Part shown: piece by piece, positions 10,422 through 20,198 of the stretch
Layout of the letters: each line of letters opens with the position of its first letter
How positions within the stretch are numbered: position 1 is the first letter of the stretch
Source of the DNA: Enterobacter sp. Cy-643
Lineage (GTDB): Bacteria > Pseudomonadota > Gammaproteobacteria > Enterobacterales > Enterobacteriaceae
Length of the DNA stretch: 64,000 nt
Assembly: GCF_011752815.1 (NCBI RefSeq)
Contig: NZ_VWWV01000002.1
Coordinates: 682,001 to 746,000 of the forward strand
Reading direction: 5' to 3'
Program-made: the position numbers and the translations under genes
Notes under the pieces: generated by a model
Seen by the model: only the letters and a program-made list of their open reading frames with translations
What the model was told of the DNA's origin: nothing
Database searches by the model: none

Positions 10422-11210
10422 TCATAACATTTGCGGCAACGCAAACCGCCGGTTACGCAGCACCGGCAGCATTTGCCGGACTTCAATCACTCGCTCTGCC
10501 GTAATTTCGGCAAAAATCAGCGCGGCTGATTCTGCTGCTGCCGCAACGGTCACGCCCAGCGGGTCAATGATTCGGCTCTGGCCAATATTTTTATTGCCGC
10601 ACTCCCCGGAAGCAACCATGTAGCAGGTTGAGTCCAGCGCGCGAGCGGCGAGGAGCGTGGCCCAGTGAGCCTCTTTATGCGGACCTTTTAGCCACGCCGC
10701 TGGCAGAACCAAAACCTCTGCCCCACCAAGCGCCAGGCTCAACGCCATGTCAGGAAAACGAAGGTCGTAGCAGGTCATCAGCCCCACGTTCATGCCGGCA
10801 ACGTTGATCAAAGGAGCCAGGCTTGCTCCGGCATCCACCAGCTTAGACTCCTGCACGCTGAAAGCGTCATACAGATGAACCTTCTGGTAACTCGCCACAA
10901 TCTCGCCGCCGCGAATCGCCAACAGAGTGTTTGCCGCCCGCCCGTCGCGGGTAGGGACATGCAGCGTCAGCACCGTTGTCATCTCATTCTTCCGGCTTTC
11001 AGCCCGCAGCTGTTGCACATAGCCGTCATCCAGCTTCTGCGCGGACTTAACTGACATATCCGGATCGGTATCACTCCGGGCTAACACCGCTTCGGGTAAG
11101 ACTAATAAATCGGCCTCTTTGGCCGCCGCTTGCGCCATCAGACTGACGCAGCTCGCCGCATTTTCCTGCCAGACTGGCCCCACCACAAACTGCCCGACCG
11201 CCACCTTCAT
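10422..11210 (-). CDS. ybeM: Deaminated glutathione amidase (nitrilase superfamily)
   Basis: This 262-aa carbon-nitrogen hydrolase corresponds to YbeM/Nit1, which repairs deaminated glutathione formed by transaminase side reactions. The Glu-Lys-Cys triad is visible: [15 protein letters not shown] and MTCYDLRFP. The start MKVAVGQF is preferred over one six codons earlier because GAGG sits upstream of it and E. coli YbeM has the same length. In E. coli K-12 the locus is reported to be disrupted; here the frame is intact. It is divergent from crcB. Confidence 0.9.
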   Translation of the reverse strand: MKVAVGQFVVGPVWQENAASCVSLMAQAAAKEADLLVLPEAVLARSDTDPDMSVKSAQKLDDGYVQQLRAESRKNEMTTVLTLHVPTRDGRAANTLLAIRGGEIVASYQKVHLYDAFSVQESKLVDAGASLAPLINVAGMNVGLMTCYDLRFPDMALSLALGGAEVLVLPAAWLKGPHKEAHWATLLAARALDSTCYMVASGECGNKNIGQSRIIDPLGVTVAAAAESAALIFAEITAERVIEVRQMLPVLRNRRFALPQML

Positions 11211-11313
11211 ATTCGCCTCGCCGTTCAAAGGATTAATTACAGCACATCGGGTATAAATCTCCCGGCCTGAACGCTACACTTTTCCCATTACTGATGTTTA
11301 ATAAGGATTAATC

Positions 11314-11697
11314 GTGATTCAGATGCTATTCGCCGTCTTTATCGGCGGCGGGATGGGCAGCGTAGCACGCTGGTTTCTCAGTATGAAGTTCAATCCCCTG
11401 CATATGGGGATCCCCATCGGAACGCTAATCGCTAACCTGACCGGGGCGTTTATCATCGGTCTTGGTCTGGCGCTGTTCAGCCGCTTTAGCAGCGTCGATC
11501 CAATGTGGAAGCTGCTGATAACCACCGGTTTCTGCGGCGGCCTGACCACCTTTTCGACATTTTCTGCGGAAGTGGTTTTGCTGCTGCAGGATGGACGATT
11601 AATGTGGGCTGGCATGAACGTCCTGCTCAACCTGGCCGGCTCGTTTATCATGACCGCGCTCGCATTTTGGCTGGTTTCTCTCTTCGTGACCCAATAA
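11314..11697 (+). CDS. crcB: Fluoride channel FluC/CrcB
   Basis: This 127-aa small membrane protein has four hydrophobic helices and the Fluc-family signature [15 protein letters not shown]. It exports fluoride as an antiparallel dimer. The GTG start at 11314 follows an AAGG and gives a protein collinear with E. coli CrcB. I see no obvious fluoride riboswitch in the 103-nt upstream region shared with ybeM. Confidence 0.94.
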   Translation: MIQMLFAVFIGGGMGSVARWFLSMKFNPLHMGIPIGTLIANLTGAFIIGLGLALFSRFSSVDPMWKLLITTGFCGGLTTFSTFSAEVVLLLQDGRLMWAGMNVLLNLAGSFIMTALAFWLVSLFVTQ

Positions 11698-11768
11698 GCC
11701 CTGAAGCGTTAATGTTAGCTTAATTTTTCTCTGCCACTATCCCAGCCATATCTTTGGGGGAACGGGCA

Positions 11769-11855
11769 ATGAAAGAGCAAATAACCGGCTGGGCGAGCGT
11801 GCTGATAAGCGTCGTTATCGTGGGGATGTTTTTAAAAATCTATCTGTTTGCCTGA
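11769..11855 (+). CDS. Putative 28-aa single-pass membrane protein
   Basis: A short frame (ATG 11769, TGA 11853-11855) encodes MKEQITGWASVLISVVIV followed by GMFLKIYLFA, which would be one transmembrane helix with a charged N-terminus. A strong purine run GGGGGAAC lies 8-15 nt upstream, and an intrinsic terminator starts 14 nt after the stop, so the unit looks like a complete small gene. It lies 71 nt downstream of crcB on the same strand. No function can be assigned. Confidence 0.5.
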   Translation: MKEQITGWASVLISVVIVGMFLKIYLFA

Positions 11856-11868
11856 ATATCACAGGCAA

Positions 11869-11895
11869 AAAAAAACCCGCCTTGGCGGGTTTTTA
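11869..11895. terminator. Bidirectional terminator before cspE
   Basis: A run of A, then CCCGC paired with GCGGG around CTTG, then TTTTT. It separates the plus-strand crcB/small-ORF unit from minus-strand cspE. Confidence 0.8.
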
Positions 11896-11913
11896 TATTC
11901 TACTGGTAATGAC

Positions 11914-12123
11914 TTAGATAGGCATTACGTTTGCAGCAGAAGGGCCTTTGGCACCGTTAGTGATTTCAAACTCAACGCGCTGGCCTTCAGCCAGGGTTTT
12001 GAAACCATTGCTCTGGATTGCAGAGAAGTGTACGAACACGTCTTTGCTGCCATCTTCCGGAGTAATGAAGCCGAAGCCTTTGGATTCATTAAACCACTTA
12101 ACGTTACCTTTAATCTTAGACAT
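11914..12123 (-). CDS. cspE: Cold-shock-family RNA chaperone CspE
   Basis: The 69 aa are nearly identical to E. coli CspE ([20 protein letters not shown], with RNP1 KGFGFI and RNP2 VFVHF). CspE is a constitutive RNA-binding protein that melts structured RNA and antiterminates transcription. The ATG at MSKIKG is used; an upstream in-frame ATG gives a non-homologous extension. The roughly 110 nt before it, rich in T and A, form the usual long 5' leader of csp genes. Upstream on this strand lies pagP, as in E. coli. Confidence 0.97.
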   Translation of the reverse strand: MSKIKGNVKWFNESKGFGFITPEDGSKDVFVHFSAIQSNGFKTLAEGQRVEFEITNGAKGPSAANVMPI

Positions 12124-12318
12124 CAAAATTACCTTTACATGAAAAAACGACACAAATGCTGTGTCGGGCATCAGTACAACAATTGTGGTGGCTTTTGTCC
12201 AGTCCAGAATTGCTAAAAAGTGATAAAAGTCGCTAACTTTTTACTAGCTTGCGCATTACACCTTGTTTTTTAAGGGGTATAAAAACCCTCAGTTTTCACC
12301 GGCTTCAGGCCTGTAAAA

Positions 12319-12888
12319 TCAGAACTGGAAACGCATCCACGCGAAGTAGACGTTACCGTTATTATAGGTGCCCGGAATGTAGGTCATCTGGAAGGTTGCC
12401 GGGCCGTAGCCAATAGACGCCAGCGGCAGCACAACCGGGATAGGGATGTATTTCCAGTTATCGCGAGCAGTAACCCCGACGGTGTACCCCAGCCCTAAAT
12501 GGAAATTATCATCGCTCAGCGGGCGCCAGGTTTTCTCCCAGCCATAGCCGCCGATAGGCTCCCACTTATTAAAGGAGTCCTTGAACGCCATCAAATAGAT
12601 GCCGTTCCAGTTGCCATTTTCATCCCAGCGGGACTGGCCAAAACCTGCGCCCCACGGCCGCTCGTTGTAGCGATCCGTTTTTTCTTTGTCATAGGCAAAG
12701 CGGGCGTGCCAGGTAATCGCCGGCACGTAAAGATCGTAATGTTCTGGCTCGTGCCAGGTTTTGGACACCTGGTCGGAGAAGGTTTCCCATGCATTGCTGA
12801 AAAAGCCGCCTTCCGCAGCAGCAGAAGCGCTCAACCCAAGCGTGCAAACAAAAATCAAAATTGAGAACAGTTTATTCGCGTAAGTCAC
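12319..12888 (-). CDS. pagP: Lipid A palmitoyltransferase PagP
   Basis: This 189-aa outer-membrane beta-barrel enzyme transfers palmitate from phospholipid to lipid A, raising resistance to cationic peptides. A signal peptide ends near ASAAA. The catalytic residues fall in EPEHYDLY (His) and AFKDSFNKW (Asp-Ser). The C-terminus WMRFQF ends in the aromatic residue required for Bam insertion. In Salmonella and E. coli the gene is under PhoPQ control; I could not identify a convincing PhoP box here, only a sigma-70-like -10. Confidence 0.95.
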   Translation of the reverse strand: MTYANKLFSILIFVCTLGLSASAAAEGGFFSNAWETFSDQVSKTWHEPEHYDLYVPAITWHARFAYDKEKTDRYNERPWGAGFGQSRWDENGNWNGIYLMAFKDSFNKWEPIGGYGWEKTWRPLSDDNFHLGLGYTVGVTARDNWKYIPIPVVLPLASIGYGPATFQMTYIPGTYNNGNVYFAWMRFQF

Positions 12889-12929
12889 GTCTTTATTACC
12901 ATATAAAAATTCGACAAGTACCTTACTGA

Positions 12930-12958
12930 ATTATATCTCAATGAATGCTAAATCAGCA
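12930..12958 (-). promoter_or_regulatory. Predicted pagP promoter
   Basis: On the minus strand a perfect TATAAT (12930-12935) has TGCTGA (12953-12958) 17 bp upstream. It is about 42 nt before the pagP start codon. Weak -35 agreement would fit an activator-dependent promoter. Confidence 0.4.
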
Positions 12959-13046
12959 CATGACTCGTAAAGAAATTTGTCCACCGCTAGCTGTCAATAC
13001 GCTAAATTCCCAAATAGATGTCAGACAATATTGAATAAAATTGCAA

Positions 13047-13076
13047 GCCGGAGCGCATAACTATATACGCTCCGGC
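13047..13076 (-). terminator. Hairpin terminator after cusA
   Basis: GCCGGAGCG and CGCTCCGGC form a perfect 9-bp stem with a 12-nt loop, 10 nt after the cusA stop on the minus strand. It is followed by TTGCAATTTT, a weak U-tract. Confidence 0.6.
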
Positions 13077-13085
13077 GAACAAGAC

Positions 13086-16000
13086 TTATTTCCTTTTTTT
13101 AATCAGCATATATACCGCAGGGATAACCAGCATCGACAGCAATGGTGCCGTTACCATCCCCCCAATCATCGGGGCGGCAATACGCCGCATCACCTCCGAT
13201 CCGGTCCCGTTGCCCCACATGATCGGCAGCAACCCCGCCATAATGGTAGCCACCGTCATCACCTTCGGCCTGACGCGCAGCACGGCACCTTCGTGAATAG
13301 CACGCCGCAGCATACCGCCATCCTGCACAGTGTCAGTTTTCTGATGCTTAGCTAGCGCCTGGTTTAAATAAAGCACCATGATCACGCCAAATTCAGCGGC
13401 AACCCCCGCCAGGGCAATAAAGCCCACGGCGCCAGCCACCGACAGGTTATATCCCAACAGGTAAAGCAGCCACACGCCGCCAATTAGCGAGAACGGTAAA
13501 GTCCCCATAATTAATAGCGCATCCTTCACTCGCGAGAAGGTGACATATAACAGTACAAATATGATTAACAAGGTAAAAGGCAATACAATTTTTAACTTTT
13601 CCGTCGCACGTTCCAGGTATTCAAACTGCCCTGACCATGAAAGAGAAACGCCTTCAGGCAATTTCACCTGCTCGGCCACCGCACGCTGCATATCCTCCAC
13701 GGCGGACTTCAAATCACGGCCACGCAGATCGACATAGACCCAGTTTGAAAGGCGCGCATTTTCACTTTTCAGCATCGGCGGCCCTTCTGTAATCGCAATA
13801 TTTGCCAGCTCAGAAAGCGCCACCTGACTGCCGTTGGAGGTGATAACCGGTAAATCGCGTAGTTTTTGCAGGTTATCGCGCAGTTCACGCGGGTAGCGCA
13901 CATTGATAGGAAAGCGCTCACGTCCCTCAATGGTTTCACCAATATTTTCCCCCCCGATAACCGTGGCAACCATCGACTGCAGCTCTTTAACCGAAACGCC
14001 ATAGCGCGCCGCTTTACGCCGGTCGATGTCAATATCCACATAGCGCCCGCCGCTCAGCCGCTCAGCCAGCGCGGAGGTCACGCCGGGCACCTGCCTGACC
14101 ACATGTTCAATCTGCCCGGCGACCGACTCAATAGCGGCAATATTATTACCGTTCACTTTTATCCCTACCGGACTTTTAATCCCGGTGGCCAGCATGTCCA
14201 GTCGGTTACGAATAGGCGGCACCCACACGTTGGCAATGCCCGGCACCTTCACCACGCTATCCAGTTCATTCACCAACTTGTCCATCGTCATTCCCGGCCG
14301 CCACTGGTCGCGTGGCTTAAAGCGAATGGTGGTTTCGATCATTGTTAACGGCGCAGGGTCGGTGGCCGTTTCGGCGCGTCCCGCTTTGCCAAAAACGGTT
14401 TCAACTTCTGGTACAGTTTTGATCAGGCGATCGGTCTGCTGCAGCAATCGTCCTGCCTCACGCGCCGAAATACCTGGCAGCGTGGAAGGCATATACAGCA
14501 AATCCCCCTCATCCAGCGGCGGCATAAACTCGCTGCCCAGCTTGCTCAGCGGCCAAAGCGTAGCGACCAGCAATACGCCGGCTACCGCAAGCGTTGTTTT
14601 TGGCCTGTCGAGCACCTTTTCCAGAACGGGTTCATAGGCTGCAATTAACCAGCGGTTAATCGGGTTGGCCTTTTCATCAGGGATCTTGCCGCGAATAAAC
14701 CAGCCCATCAGCACCGGCACCAGCGTAATCCCCAGCCCCGCAGCCACCGCCATTGAATAAGTCTTGGTGAACGCCAGCGGCGAAAACATCCTTCCCTCCT
14801 GCGCTTCAAGAGAGAAAACCGGGATAAACGACAGGGTAATAATCAGCAGACTACAAAATAACGCCGGCCCCACTTCTACCGCCGCCTGTCGGGAGATTTG
14901 CCAGTAATCCTCGCTGCGCGGCGGCTCTCCCGGACGATCGTGCCGCCACTGCTCAAGCACTTTATGCATGTTTTCAATCATCACTATCGCCGCGTCGACC
15001 ATCGCGCCAATGGCAATGGCTATTCCGCCCAGCGACATGATATTGGCGTTCACGCCCTGGTAATGCATGACGATAAACGCCCCTAAAATCCCCAGCGGCA
15101 AAGTAATAATTGCCACTAGCGCGGAGCGGAAGTGGAACAGGAACAGCGAACAAATAATGGCGACCACGATAAACTCTTCCAGCAGCTTGTGGGAGAGCGT
15201 TTCAATCGCGTTTTCAATCAGATGTGAACGATCGTACACCGGCACAATTTCAACGCCTGCGGGCAAACTCTTTTGCAGCTGGGCCAGCTTTGCTTTGACC
15301 GCGTTAATCGTTTCAAGGGCGTTTTTGCCGTAGCGCATCACGATAATACCGCCGGCAACTTCGCCTTCACCGTTAAACTCCGCCACGCCACGACGAATTT
15401 CCGGCCCAAGCCTCACGGAGGCAACATCGGAAAGCAGCACCGGCACGCCGTCGCGGCTGGTGACAACAACCTGCCTGAAGTCATCCAGATTTTTGAGATA
15501 GCCGGAGGTCCGCAGCATATACTCGGCTTCTCCCATCTCGATCACCGAGCCGCCGCCTTCCTGGTTGGCGCTTTTCACCGCGTTGATGATCTGCTCATGG
15601 GTAATATTCAGCGCCTTCATGCGCTCAGGATCGAGCACAATCTGGTACTGACGCACCATGCCGCCGACGCTTGCCACTTCGGAGACGTTAGGCACGGTTT
15701 TCAACTCAAACTTCAGCGTCCAGTCCTGAAGGGCTCGCAGATCCGCAAGACTGTGTTTCCCGGTTCTGTCCACCAGCGCATATTCATATACCCAGCCAAC
15801 CCCAGTGGCATCTGGCCCCAGCGAGGCTTTAGCCTCCGGCGGTAACTGAGACTGCACCTGACTCAGGTATTCAAGTACCCTGGAACGCGCCCAGTAAGGA
15901 TCCGTCCCATCGTCGAACAAAATGTAGACATAGGCATCGCCAAACATGGAGAAGCCGCGTACCGTTTTGGCTCCCGGGACGGACAGCATGGTGGTTGTCA

Positions 16001-16205
16001 GCGGATAAGTGACCTGGTCCTCCACGATTTGTGGTGCCTTTCCCGGATAACTAACCCGCACAATTACCTGCACGTCGGAGAGATCCGGCAGCGCATCCAG
16101 CGGCGCTCTCTGCAGCGACCAAAGCCCCCAAGCCGCCATAATGATGGCGGCCAGCACCACCAGCAGACGATTTTTAAGCGACCAGCGAATAACGGCGGCA
16201 ATCAT
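13086..16205 (-). CDS. cusA: CusA-like heavy-metal RND efflux pump
   Basis: This 1039-aa protein belongs to the HME-RND family and aligns with E. coli CusA (1047 aa) throughout. It is an inner-membrane proton-driven pump that exports Cu(I)/Ag(I) through CusB and an outer-membrane channel. The CusA landmarks [48 protein letters not shown]-type TM4 residues ([14 protein letters not shown]) and [14 protein letters not shown] are present. Methionines in the porter region ([16 protein letters not shown]) agree with the metal-binding methionines of CusA. Its ATG overlaps the cusB stop by 4 nt (ATGA). Confidence 0.92.
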   Translation of the reverse strand: MIAAVIRWSLKNRLLVVLAAIIMAAWGLWSLQRAPLDALPDLSDVQVIVRVSYPGKAPQIVEDQVTYPLTTTMLSVPGAKTVRGFSMFGDAYVYILFDDGTDPYWARSRVLEYLSQVQSQLPPEAKASLGPDATGVGWVYEYALVDRTGKHSLADLRALQDWTLKFELKTVPNVSEVASVGGMVRQYQIVLDPERMKALNITHEQIINAVKSANQEGGGSVIEMGEAEYMLRTSGYLKNLDDFRQVVVTSRDGVPVLLSDVASVRLGPEIRRGVAEFNGEGEVAGGIIVMRYGKNALETINAVKAKLAQLQKSLPAGVEIVPVYDRSHLIENAIETLSHKLLEEFIVVAIICSLFLFHFRSALVAIITLPLGILGAFIVMHYQGVNANIMSLGGIAIAIGAMVDAAIVMIENMHKVLEQWRHDRPGEPPRSEDYWQISRQAAVEVGPALFCSLLIITLSFIPVFSLEAQEGRMFSPLAFTKTYSMAVAAGLGITLVPVLMGWFIRGKIPDEKANPINRWLIAAYEPVLEKVLDRPKTTLAVAGVLLVATLWPLSKLGSEFMPPLDEGDLLYMPSTLPGISAREAGRLLQQTDRLIKTVPEVETVFGKAGRAETATDPAPLTMIETTIRFKPRDQWRPGMTMDKLVNELDSVVKVPGIANVWVPPIRNRLDMLATGIKSPVGIKVNGNNIAAIESVAGQIEHVVRQVPGVTSALAERLSGGRYVDIDIDRRKAARYGVSVKELQSMVATVIGGENIGETIEGRERFPINVRYPRELRDNLQKLRDLPVITSNGSQVALSELANIAITEGPPMLKSENARLSNWVYVDLRGRDLKSAVEDMQRAVAEQVKLPEGVSLSWSGQFEYLERATEKLKIVLPFTLLIIFVLLYVTFSRVKDALLIMGTLPFSLIGGVWLLYLLGYNLSVAGAVGFIALAGVAAEFGVIMVLYLNQALAKHQKTDTVQDGGMLRRAIHEGAVLRVRPKVMTVATIMAGLLPIMWGNGTGSEVMRRIAAPMIGGMVTAPLLSMLVIPAVYMLIKKRK

Positions 16206-17668
16206 TTGTGCGCCTCCGCCATCGGCATCAGGTGAGTGATAACGGCCCCTTTTTCATCGTCCATTGTAAAGCTGAACATGACTGCATCACCCGGTTTCAG
16301 GCTGGTCGGCGATGTCAGCGCAAAGGGCATCACCATCGCGCCCCAGTTCAGGGCGGGGATTGGATGATGAGCAATAGTGATAGCCTCCGCACTGACCGCT
16401 TTGACCTCGCCTTCGCCGTCGTAGGTTTTTGCTGCTGGTGGCGCTTTAGGCTGCTCTTCCGGTTCCGGCAGAGCGCTGCGCAGGCTCGCCTCTGAGTCGA
16501 TAAGGAACTGGCCGGAAGTGACCACTTTCTGCCCCTCATTCAGCCCGGAACGAATTTCCACCCAGCCTTTATCGCTGATGCCGGGCACCACGTTCACCGG
16601 ACGGAAATGGCCGCCGTCTTCGGCAACCAGCACCCTGCTTTGGCTCCCGGTTTGAATCAGTGACTCCTCAGGCACGGCAAGAACGGCAGCGCGCGGCTGC
16701 TGATTTACCAGATGCACGCTGAGGTACATGCCGGGCTTGAGCTTCATCTGCGGATTATCCAGCACAATGCGCGCCTTCAGCGTACGGGTAGTGGTTTCAA
16801 GGTTCGGCAGCAGTTCACTTACCCGCCCGTGGAATACCTCCCCAGGCCAGCTATCTGCTGTCGCAGCAATCTCGCTTCCCGGCTGCAATGCCTGAGCCTG
16901 CGACTGGGGGTAATCCACCACAATCCATACGGAACTAAGGCTCGCCACTTCGAACAGCGGGGCATTCGCGGTCACCTGTTGCCCTTCCCGAGCCTCCAGT
17001 TTATTTACATACCCGGCAAGCCTTGCGCGAACGGTAACGCGGGTTTGCGGCTTGCCGCTGCGCGCCACCTGGCGAATGACTTCTGCAGGCATAAACTGCA
17101 GCTGCAGCCGCTCTCTCGCCGCGGCGGTTAAAGCGCTATCACCCAGTTTGCGCACCGCCAGAAACTCCTGTTGCGCAGCGGTCCATTCCGGGAACCAAAG
17201 CTGTGCCAGCGGTTCTCCGGCCTTCACGTACTGCTGCGGGGCTTTGACGTACAGCGTTTCCACAATGCCGTTAGCGCTGGCCGGAATGATTTGTACGCTG
17301 CGTTCGTCCAGCGTTACTGTGGCAAATGCGGAGAACGGCACGCTCAGTGCCTTGCGCTCAACGCTGGCCGTCTTAATGCCCAGGTTTTGCTGCTGGCGGT
17401 TGCTGACGGTCACGCCGCCATCGTTGGCCACTTCATCGGCATAGCGCGGGACCAGCGCCATATCCATAAACGGTGATTTTCCCGGCTTTTCAAACCGCTG
17501 CCCTGGTACCATAGGATCGTACCAATAAAGCACTTTGCGGCCGCTTTCCTGCCGGGGCTGAGCTTCAGCATGCGGGTGAGCGTTTTGCTGCTTCCCGGCG
17601 TAATACCCCGCGGCCAGCGCGGCAACAACCGCCACCGCCAGCAGGGAAAAAGAGAGTGATTTTTTCAT
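16202..17668 (-). CDS. cusB: CusB-like periplasmic adaptor fused to a C-terminal CusF domain
   Basis: This 488-aa membrane-fusion protein is longer than E. coli CusB (407 aa). It starts with a membrane anchor (about 7-25) and then a heavy-metal-binding motif ([24 protein letters not shown]). The lipoyl/barrel adaptor core follows. The last 75 residues or so form a CusF-type fold with the metal ligands of CusF in [17 protein letters not shown] (His, Trp, Met, Met). The adaptor therefore carries its own metallochaperone, although a separate cusF is encoded upstream. It overlaps the TolC-like gene by 1 nt and cusA by 4 nt, implying coupled translation. Confidence 0.9.
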   Translation of the reverse strand: MKKSLSFSLLAVAVVAALAAGYYAGKQQNAHPHAEAQPRQESGRKVLYWYDPMVPGQRFEKPGKSPFMDMALVPRYADEVANDGGVTVSNRQQQNLGIKTASVERKALSVPFSAFATVTLDERSVQIIPASANGIVETLYVKAPQQYVKAGEPLAQLWFPEWTAAQQEFLAVRKLGDSALTAAARERLQLQFMPAEVIRQVARSGKPQTRVTVRARLAGYVNKLEAREGQQVTANAPLFEVASLSSVWIVVDYPQSQAQALQPGSEIAATADSWPGEVFHGRVSELLPNLETTTRTLKARIVLDNPQMKLKPGMYLSVHLVNQQPRAAVLAVPEESLIQTGSQSRVLVAEDGGHFRPVNVVPGISDKGWVEIRSGLNEGQKVVTSGQFLIDSEASLRSALPEPEEQPKAPPAAKTYDGEGEVKAVSAEAITIAHHPIPALNWGAMVMPFALTSPTSLKPGDAVMFSFTMDDEKGAVITHLMPMAEAHK

Positions 17669-18921
17669 TAGTTAACATCCTGAGGCGTAAGGTAGCGGAT
17701 CGCCGCCCAGTTGGTGGCCACGGCTTTTTCCGCGCTGCTGGCGGTCAGTTCGGCGTCGAGAAGATCCCGGCGAGCCGCCAGCAGTTCGGCCAGAGAGGAC
17801 TGCCCGGCGCGATACTGCGACTCCAGCAGAGACAGGCGCTGGCGCTGAAGCGGTAAAGCCTGCTCCTGCTGCCGCTGCCAGACGCTTTGCGCAGCCTGGT
17901 AATTCGCCACCAGCGAGTGAACCAGCGCGATACGCTCCCGACGCGCCAGCGCCAGTTGATCGTTCGCTTCCATCGCACGGGAAACGTCGGCGGAGTAATC
18001 TTTATCCTGCCGCTGAGCTTTAAACAGAGGCAAATCGACGGTAAACATCACGCCCGCCATATCGTCATAACCCTCAGCACGGCGGCCGTAATACACTTCT
18101 ATGCCAACATCTGGTTTAGCGGCCACGGCAGACTGAGCGGATTTCGCCCGAGCCACATCGGCTTCACGGGCGGCTTCAACCACCTCCGGATGCTGCATTA
18201 CGCCCTCTTCGAGCACGGCAGGGTCGGCGGGTAATCGCTGATAGCGTGGCAGCGCACCGCTCACGCTCTCCACCGTTTTGCCCGTCAGTTGCAACAGCCG
18301 AGTTTGGGCCAGGGTGACGTCACGCTCGGCAAGCGTGACTTTGTCCTGCATGGTAAGCAGCGTCATACGGATATCCACCACGCCGGAAGCAGGCGAACTG
18401 CCGCTGGCAACGGTAGCTTTCTGGACGCCAATCTGCCGCTCGGTTTCATTCACCAGCTTACGGGCAGCCGTCAGCACTCGCTCAGACAAGGCAAGATCCA
18501 GCCACGCCTGTGCGGTATCGCGCTGAAGGCTGGCGCGAATCACCTCGGCTTTCGCCTGACTGCTGGCCGACTGCGCCAGAATGGTGTCCGCTTTACGGTC
18601 GCGTTTCTCTTCACTGACGTAGTCCTGCATGATGCCGATGCGCTGCATGGTCATGCCGTCGCGGCTAAAGCGATGGTTATTGCTGCCCTGCACCGGCACG
18701 TTTTCGATGCCAAACTTCAGCTTTGGATCGGGCAATTGCCGGGCAGAGTCAGCCATGGCGTTCAGCGCATCGCTCTGATTACGGTTGGCGGACAGCGCTG
18801 CAGAATAGTGCTCGGCGGCCAGTAGAGTCTGTTGCAGGCTGAACTCCGCCGCCCGTGCGGCGGAGACAGACGTAGCCAACAGCACTCCACCAAGCCAGAG
18901 GCTCAGGGTGTGTTGTTTCAT
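17668..18921 (-). CDS. TolC-family outer-membrane channel of the Cus-like pump
   Basis: This 417-aa outer-membrane efflux protein has a Sec signal peptide ending near AARAA and long heptad-rich alpha-helical stretches typical of the periplasmic tunnel. Unlike E. coli CusC it has no lipobox cysteine, so it resembles CzcC/SilC-type channels processed by signal peptidase I. It would couple with CusB and CusA to expel Cu(I)/Ag(I) across the outer membrane. The stop codon overlaps the cusB start by one base. Function follows from family and operon position. Confidence 0.88.
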   Translation of the reverse strand: MKQHTLSLWLGGVLLATSVSAARAAEFSLQQTLLAAEHYSAALSANRNQSDALNAMADSARQLPDPKLKFGIENVPVQGSNNHRFSRDGMTMQRIGIMQDYVSEEKRDRKADTILAQSASSQAKAEVIRASLQRDTAQAWLDLALSERVLTAARKLVNETERQIGVQKATVASGSSPASGVVDIRMTLLTMQDKVTLAERDVTLAQTRLLQLTGKTVESVSGALPRYQRLPADPAVLEEGVMQHPEVVEAAREADVARAKSAQSAVAAKPDVGIEVYYGRRAEGYDDMAGVMFTVDLPLFKAQRQDKDYSADVSRAMEANDQLALARRERIALVHSLVANYQAAQSVWQRQQEQALPLQRQRLSLLESQYRAGQSSLAELLAARRDLLDAELTASSAEKAVATNWAAIRYLTPQDVN

Positions 18922-18932
18922 GGCAACCTCGG

Positions 18933-19310
18933 TTAGTTAAGCGGGGTTGCGGAAGCTAACTGATACCCGGCCGCATGCTGGGTAAAAGAGAAGGCAATCT
19001 TCTCCCCCACCTTTAACGCCGGCAGCGAACCGTCTTTCGGCAAAGCGAACGTCATGGTCATGGCTGGCCAGCCAAGTTCGGCAACGGGATGATGGGCAAT
19101 AGACACGGTATCGGCGGTGATTACCTTCACTACGCCTTCGGTTTTATAGGCTTTAGTCGCCGGAGTCGCATCAGAAGACATTGCCATGCCAGGCATGTCA
19201 GACATCCCCTTCATTGAGGGCATATCGTGGGAAGTTTCAGCGGAAATAGCAGGGAAAGCAGCAACAACAAGCAGCGCACCGGCCGCAGCATAACGAATAG
19301 CGTTAAACAT
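18933..19310 (-). CDS. cusF: CusF-like periplasmic copper/silver chaperone
   Basis: This 125-aa exported protein has a signal peptide (cleavage near AISAE), a Met/His-rich linker (SHDMPSMKGMSDMPGMAM) and a CusF beta-barrel with AHHPVAELGWPAMTMTF. That segment holds the His, Trp and two Met residues that bind Cu(I)/Ag(I) in E. coli CusF. CusF delivers metal to CusB. The gene is 11 nt upstream of the TolC-like gene. The order CusF, channel, CusB, CusA differs from E. coli cusCFBA. The Met-rich linker is longer than in E. coli and may add metal-buffering capacity. Confidence 0.92.
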   Translation of the reverse strand: MFNAIRYAAAGALLVVAAFPAISAETSHDMPSMKGMSDMPGMAMSSDATPATKAYKTEGVVKVITADTVSIAHHPVAELGWPAMTMTFALPKDGSLPALKVGEKIAFSFTQHAAGYQLASATPLN

Positions 19311-19376
19311 GATTTATCTCCAAAACACAGTCAAAAAGGAAATGGGCAAAGCCCCAAAGCATTGACGGTGCTGGAG

Positions 19377-19790
19377 TTATTCTCTAAAGCGGCAAAAACG
19401 AATGGTTGCCGGAGGTCCTGTGGCGGGAGGGGTAACATAAGGGGCGGATTCAACGACCGTTGAACACTGAGGCTCAACCAGCGCAAGGGTATCTGCAACC
19501 GGTAACGCCACCAGCGAGCTGTGCCCGTTGTCTTTTTGCATAACGTCAGGCACGCAGTGTTTTTCGCAAAGCGGGTTACTGAGTTTCGCCTGCATCGCCT
19601 TGTCAGGCATCTGCATGGAATCGGTATGCGGGGCTACCATTGGGCCCGCGGTCATATCAACCGGGCAATCGTAAGACGCTATCGCCACCTGACTGTTGAC
19701 AAAAAACCAGCCCAACGCCAGCAGCAGCATCAAAAGATGCTTCCTGATAAAGCGCCAGCGGCTTGTCGACCAAAGGGAGGTGTGCAGCAT
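19377..19790 (-). CDS. Small exported Cys/His/Met-rich protein heading the copper operon
   Basis: The 137-aa product (start at MLHTSL; an in-frame ATG at 19841 lacks a ribosome-binding site) has an N-terminal hydrophobic segment (HLLMLLLALGWFF) that ends like a signal peptide. The remainder is rich in possible metal ligands: YDCPVDM, HTDSMQMPDKAM, CEKHCVPDVM, and RFCRF at the C-terminus. It resembles the short proteins often found at the head of copper-resistance operons (DUF2946/CopL-like), but I do not recognise it firmly. It is 66 nt upstream of cusF and probably co-transcribed. A role in metal sensing or buffering is inference. Confidence 0.7.
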   Translation of the reverse strand: MLHTSLWSTSRWRFIRKHLLMLLLALGWFFVNSQVAIASYDCPVDMTAGPMVAPHTDSMQMPDKAMQAKLSNPLCEKHCVPDVMQKDNGHSSLVALPVADTLALVEPQCSTVVESAPYVTPPATGPPATIRFCRFRE

Positions 19791-20041
19791 AAAAACCCCG
19801 ACATAAAAGAGATCGGCAGTATAGGGGGCAGCCTTTCGCATTTTAAAGCGTTTTTTAAATGCTTTACGAAAAATCTCGCCATTAACAATTCAGAAAAATA
19901 ATTTCTATTTCCACATAACGTACTGGCGACTTTATCTACAAATTCCGTACAACTTTTATTCCCTCTTTTTCATCATCGCGGCCAATAAACGTAATGCAAC
20001 CCACAAAAGCTTTGCCTAAAGTTGATCCGTTGCAACGAAAG

Positions 20042-20055
20042 TTGATGCTCATCAG
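20042..20055 (+). promoter_or_regulatory. Predicted FNR site of dcuC
   Basis: TTGATGCTCATCAG matches the FNR consensus TTGAT-N4-ATCAA at 9 of 10 positions. It lies about 150 nt before dcuC, a gene known to be activated by FNR under anaerobiosis in E. coli. A class II arrangement would place the transcript start near 20090. Confidence 0.6.
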
Positions 20056-20091
20056 AAACTCTGCACGGGTTCTGAGGCAAATTCTTAGCCC

Positions 20092-20109
20092 TTTACAGTC
20101 GTCTGTAAA
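20092..20109. promoter_or_regulatory. Inverted repeat in the dcuC leader
   Basis: TTTACAG and CTGTAAA are perfect inverted 7-mers around TCGT. The dyad lies near the inferred dcuC transcript start and could be an operator or a 5'-UTR hairpin. Confidence 0.35.
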
Positions 20110-20198
20110 AAAACACTATTTTAATTTTCTGAGAGAAAACTACTTTTGGCCGCAAGCGTAAGGACGCCGAAGAGCGCCTTAGCGTATCAGGGGATATT

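Larger units (their letters stand above)
19791..20198. other. Divergent intergenic region between copper operon and dcuC
   Basis: These 408 AT-rich bases must hold promoters in both directions. I find an FNR-type site and a 7-bp dyad on the dcuC side (listed separately) and a 9-bp direct repeat AAAGTTGAT at 20018 and 20038. I see no match to the CusR box or a CueR-type dyad, so the regulator of the copper operon is not apparent, and no cusRS pair is encoded within the window. Confidence 0.6.

Noticed and set aside
11211-11313. Fluoride riboswitch upstream of crcB
   Set aside because: The 103-nt divergent region is too short and I do not see the conserved pseudoknot elements of the crcB motif.
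11848-12216. 122-aa plus-strand ORF over cspE
   Set aside because: It is antisense to cspE, whose product is nearly identical to the E. coli protein.
19791-20198. CusR or CueR operator for the copper operon
   Set aside because: No adequate match to the CusR palindrome or to a MerR-type spacer-dyad promoter could be found by eye.
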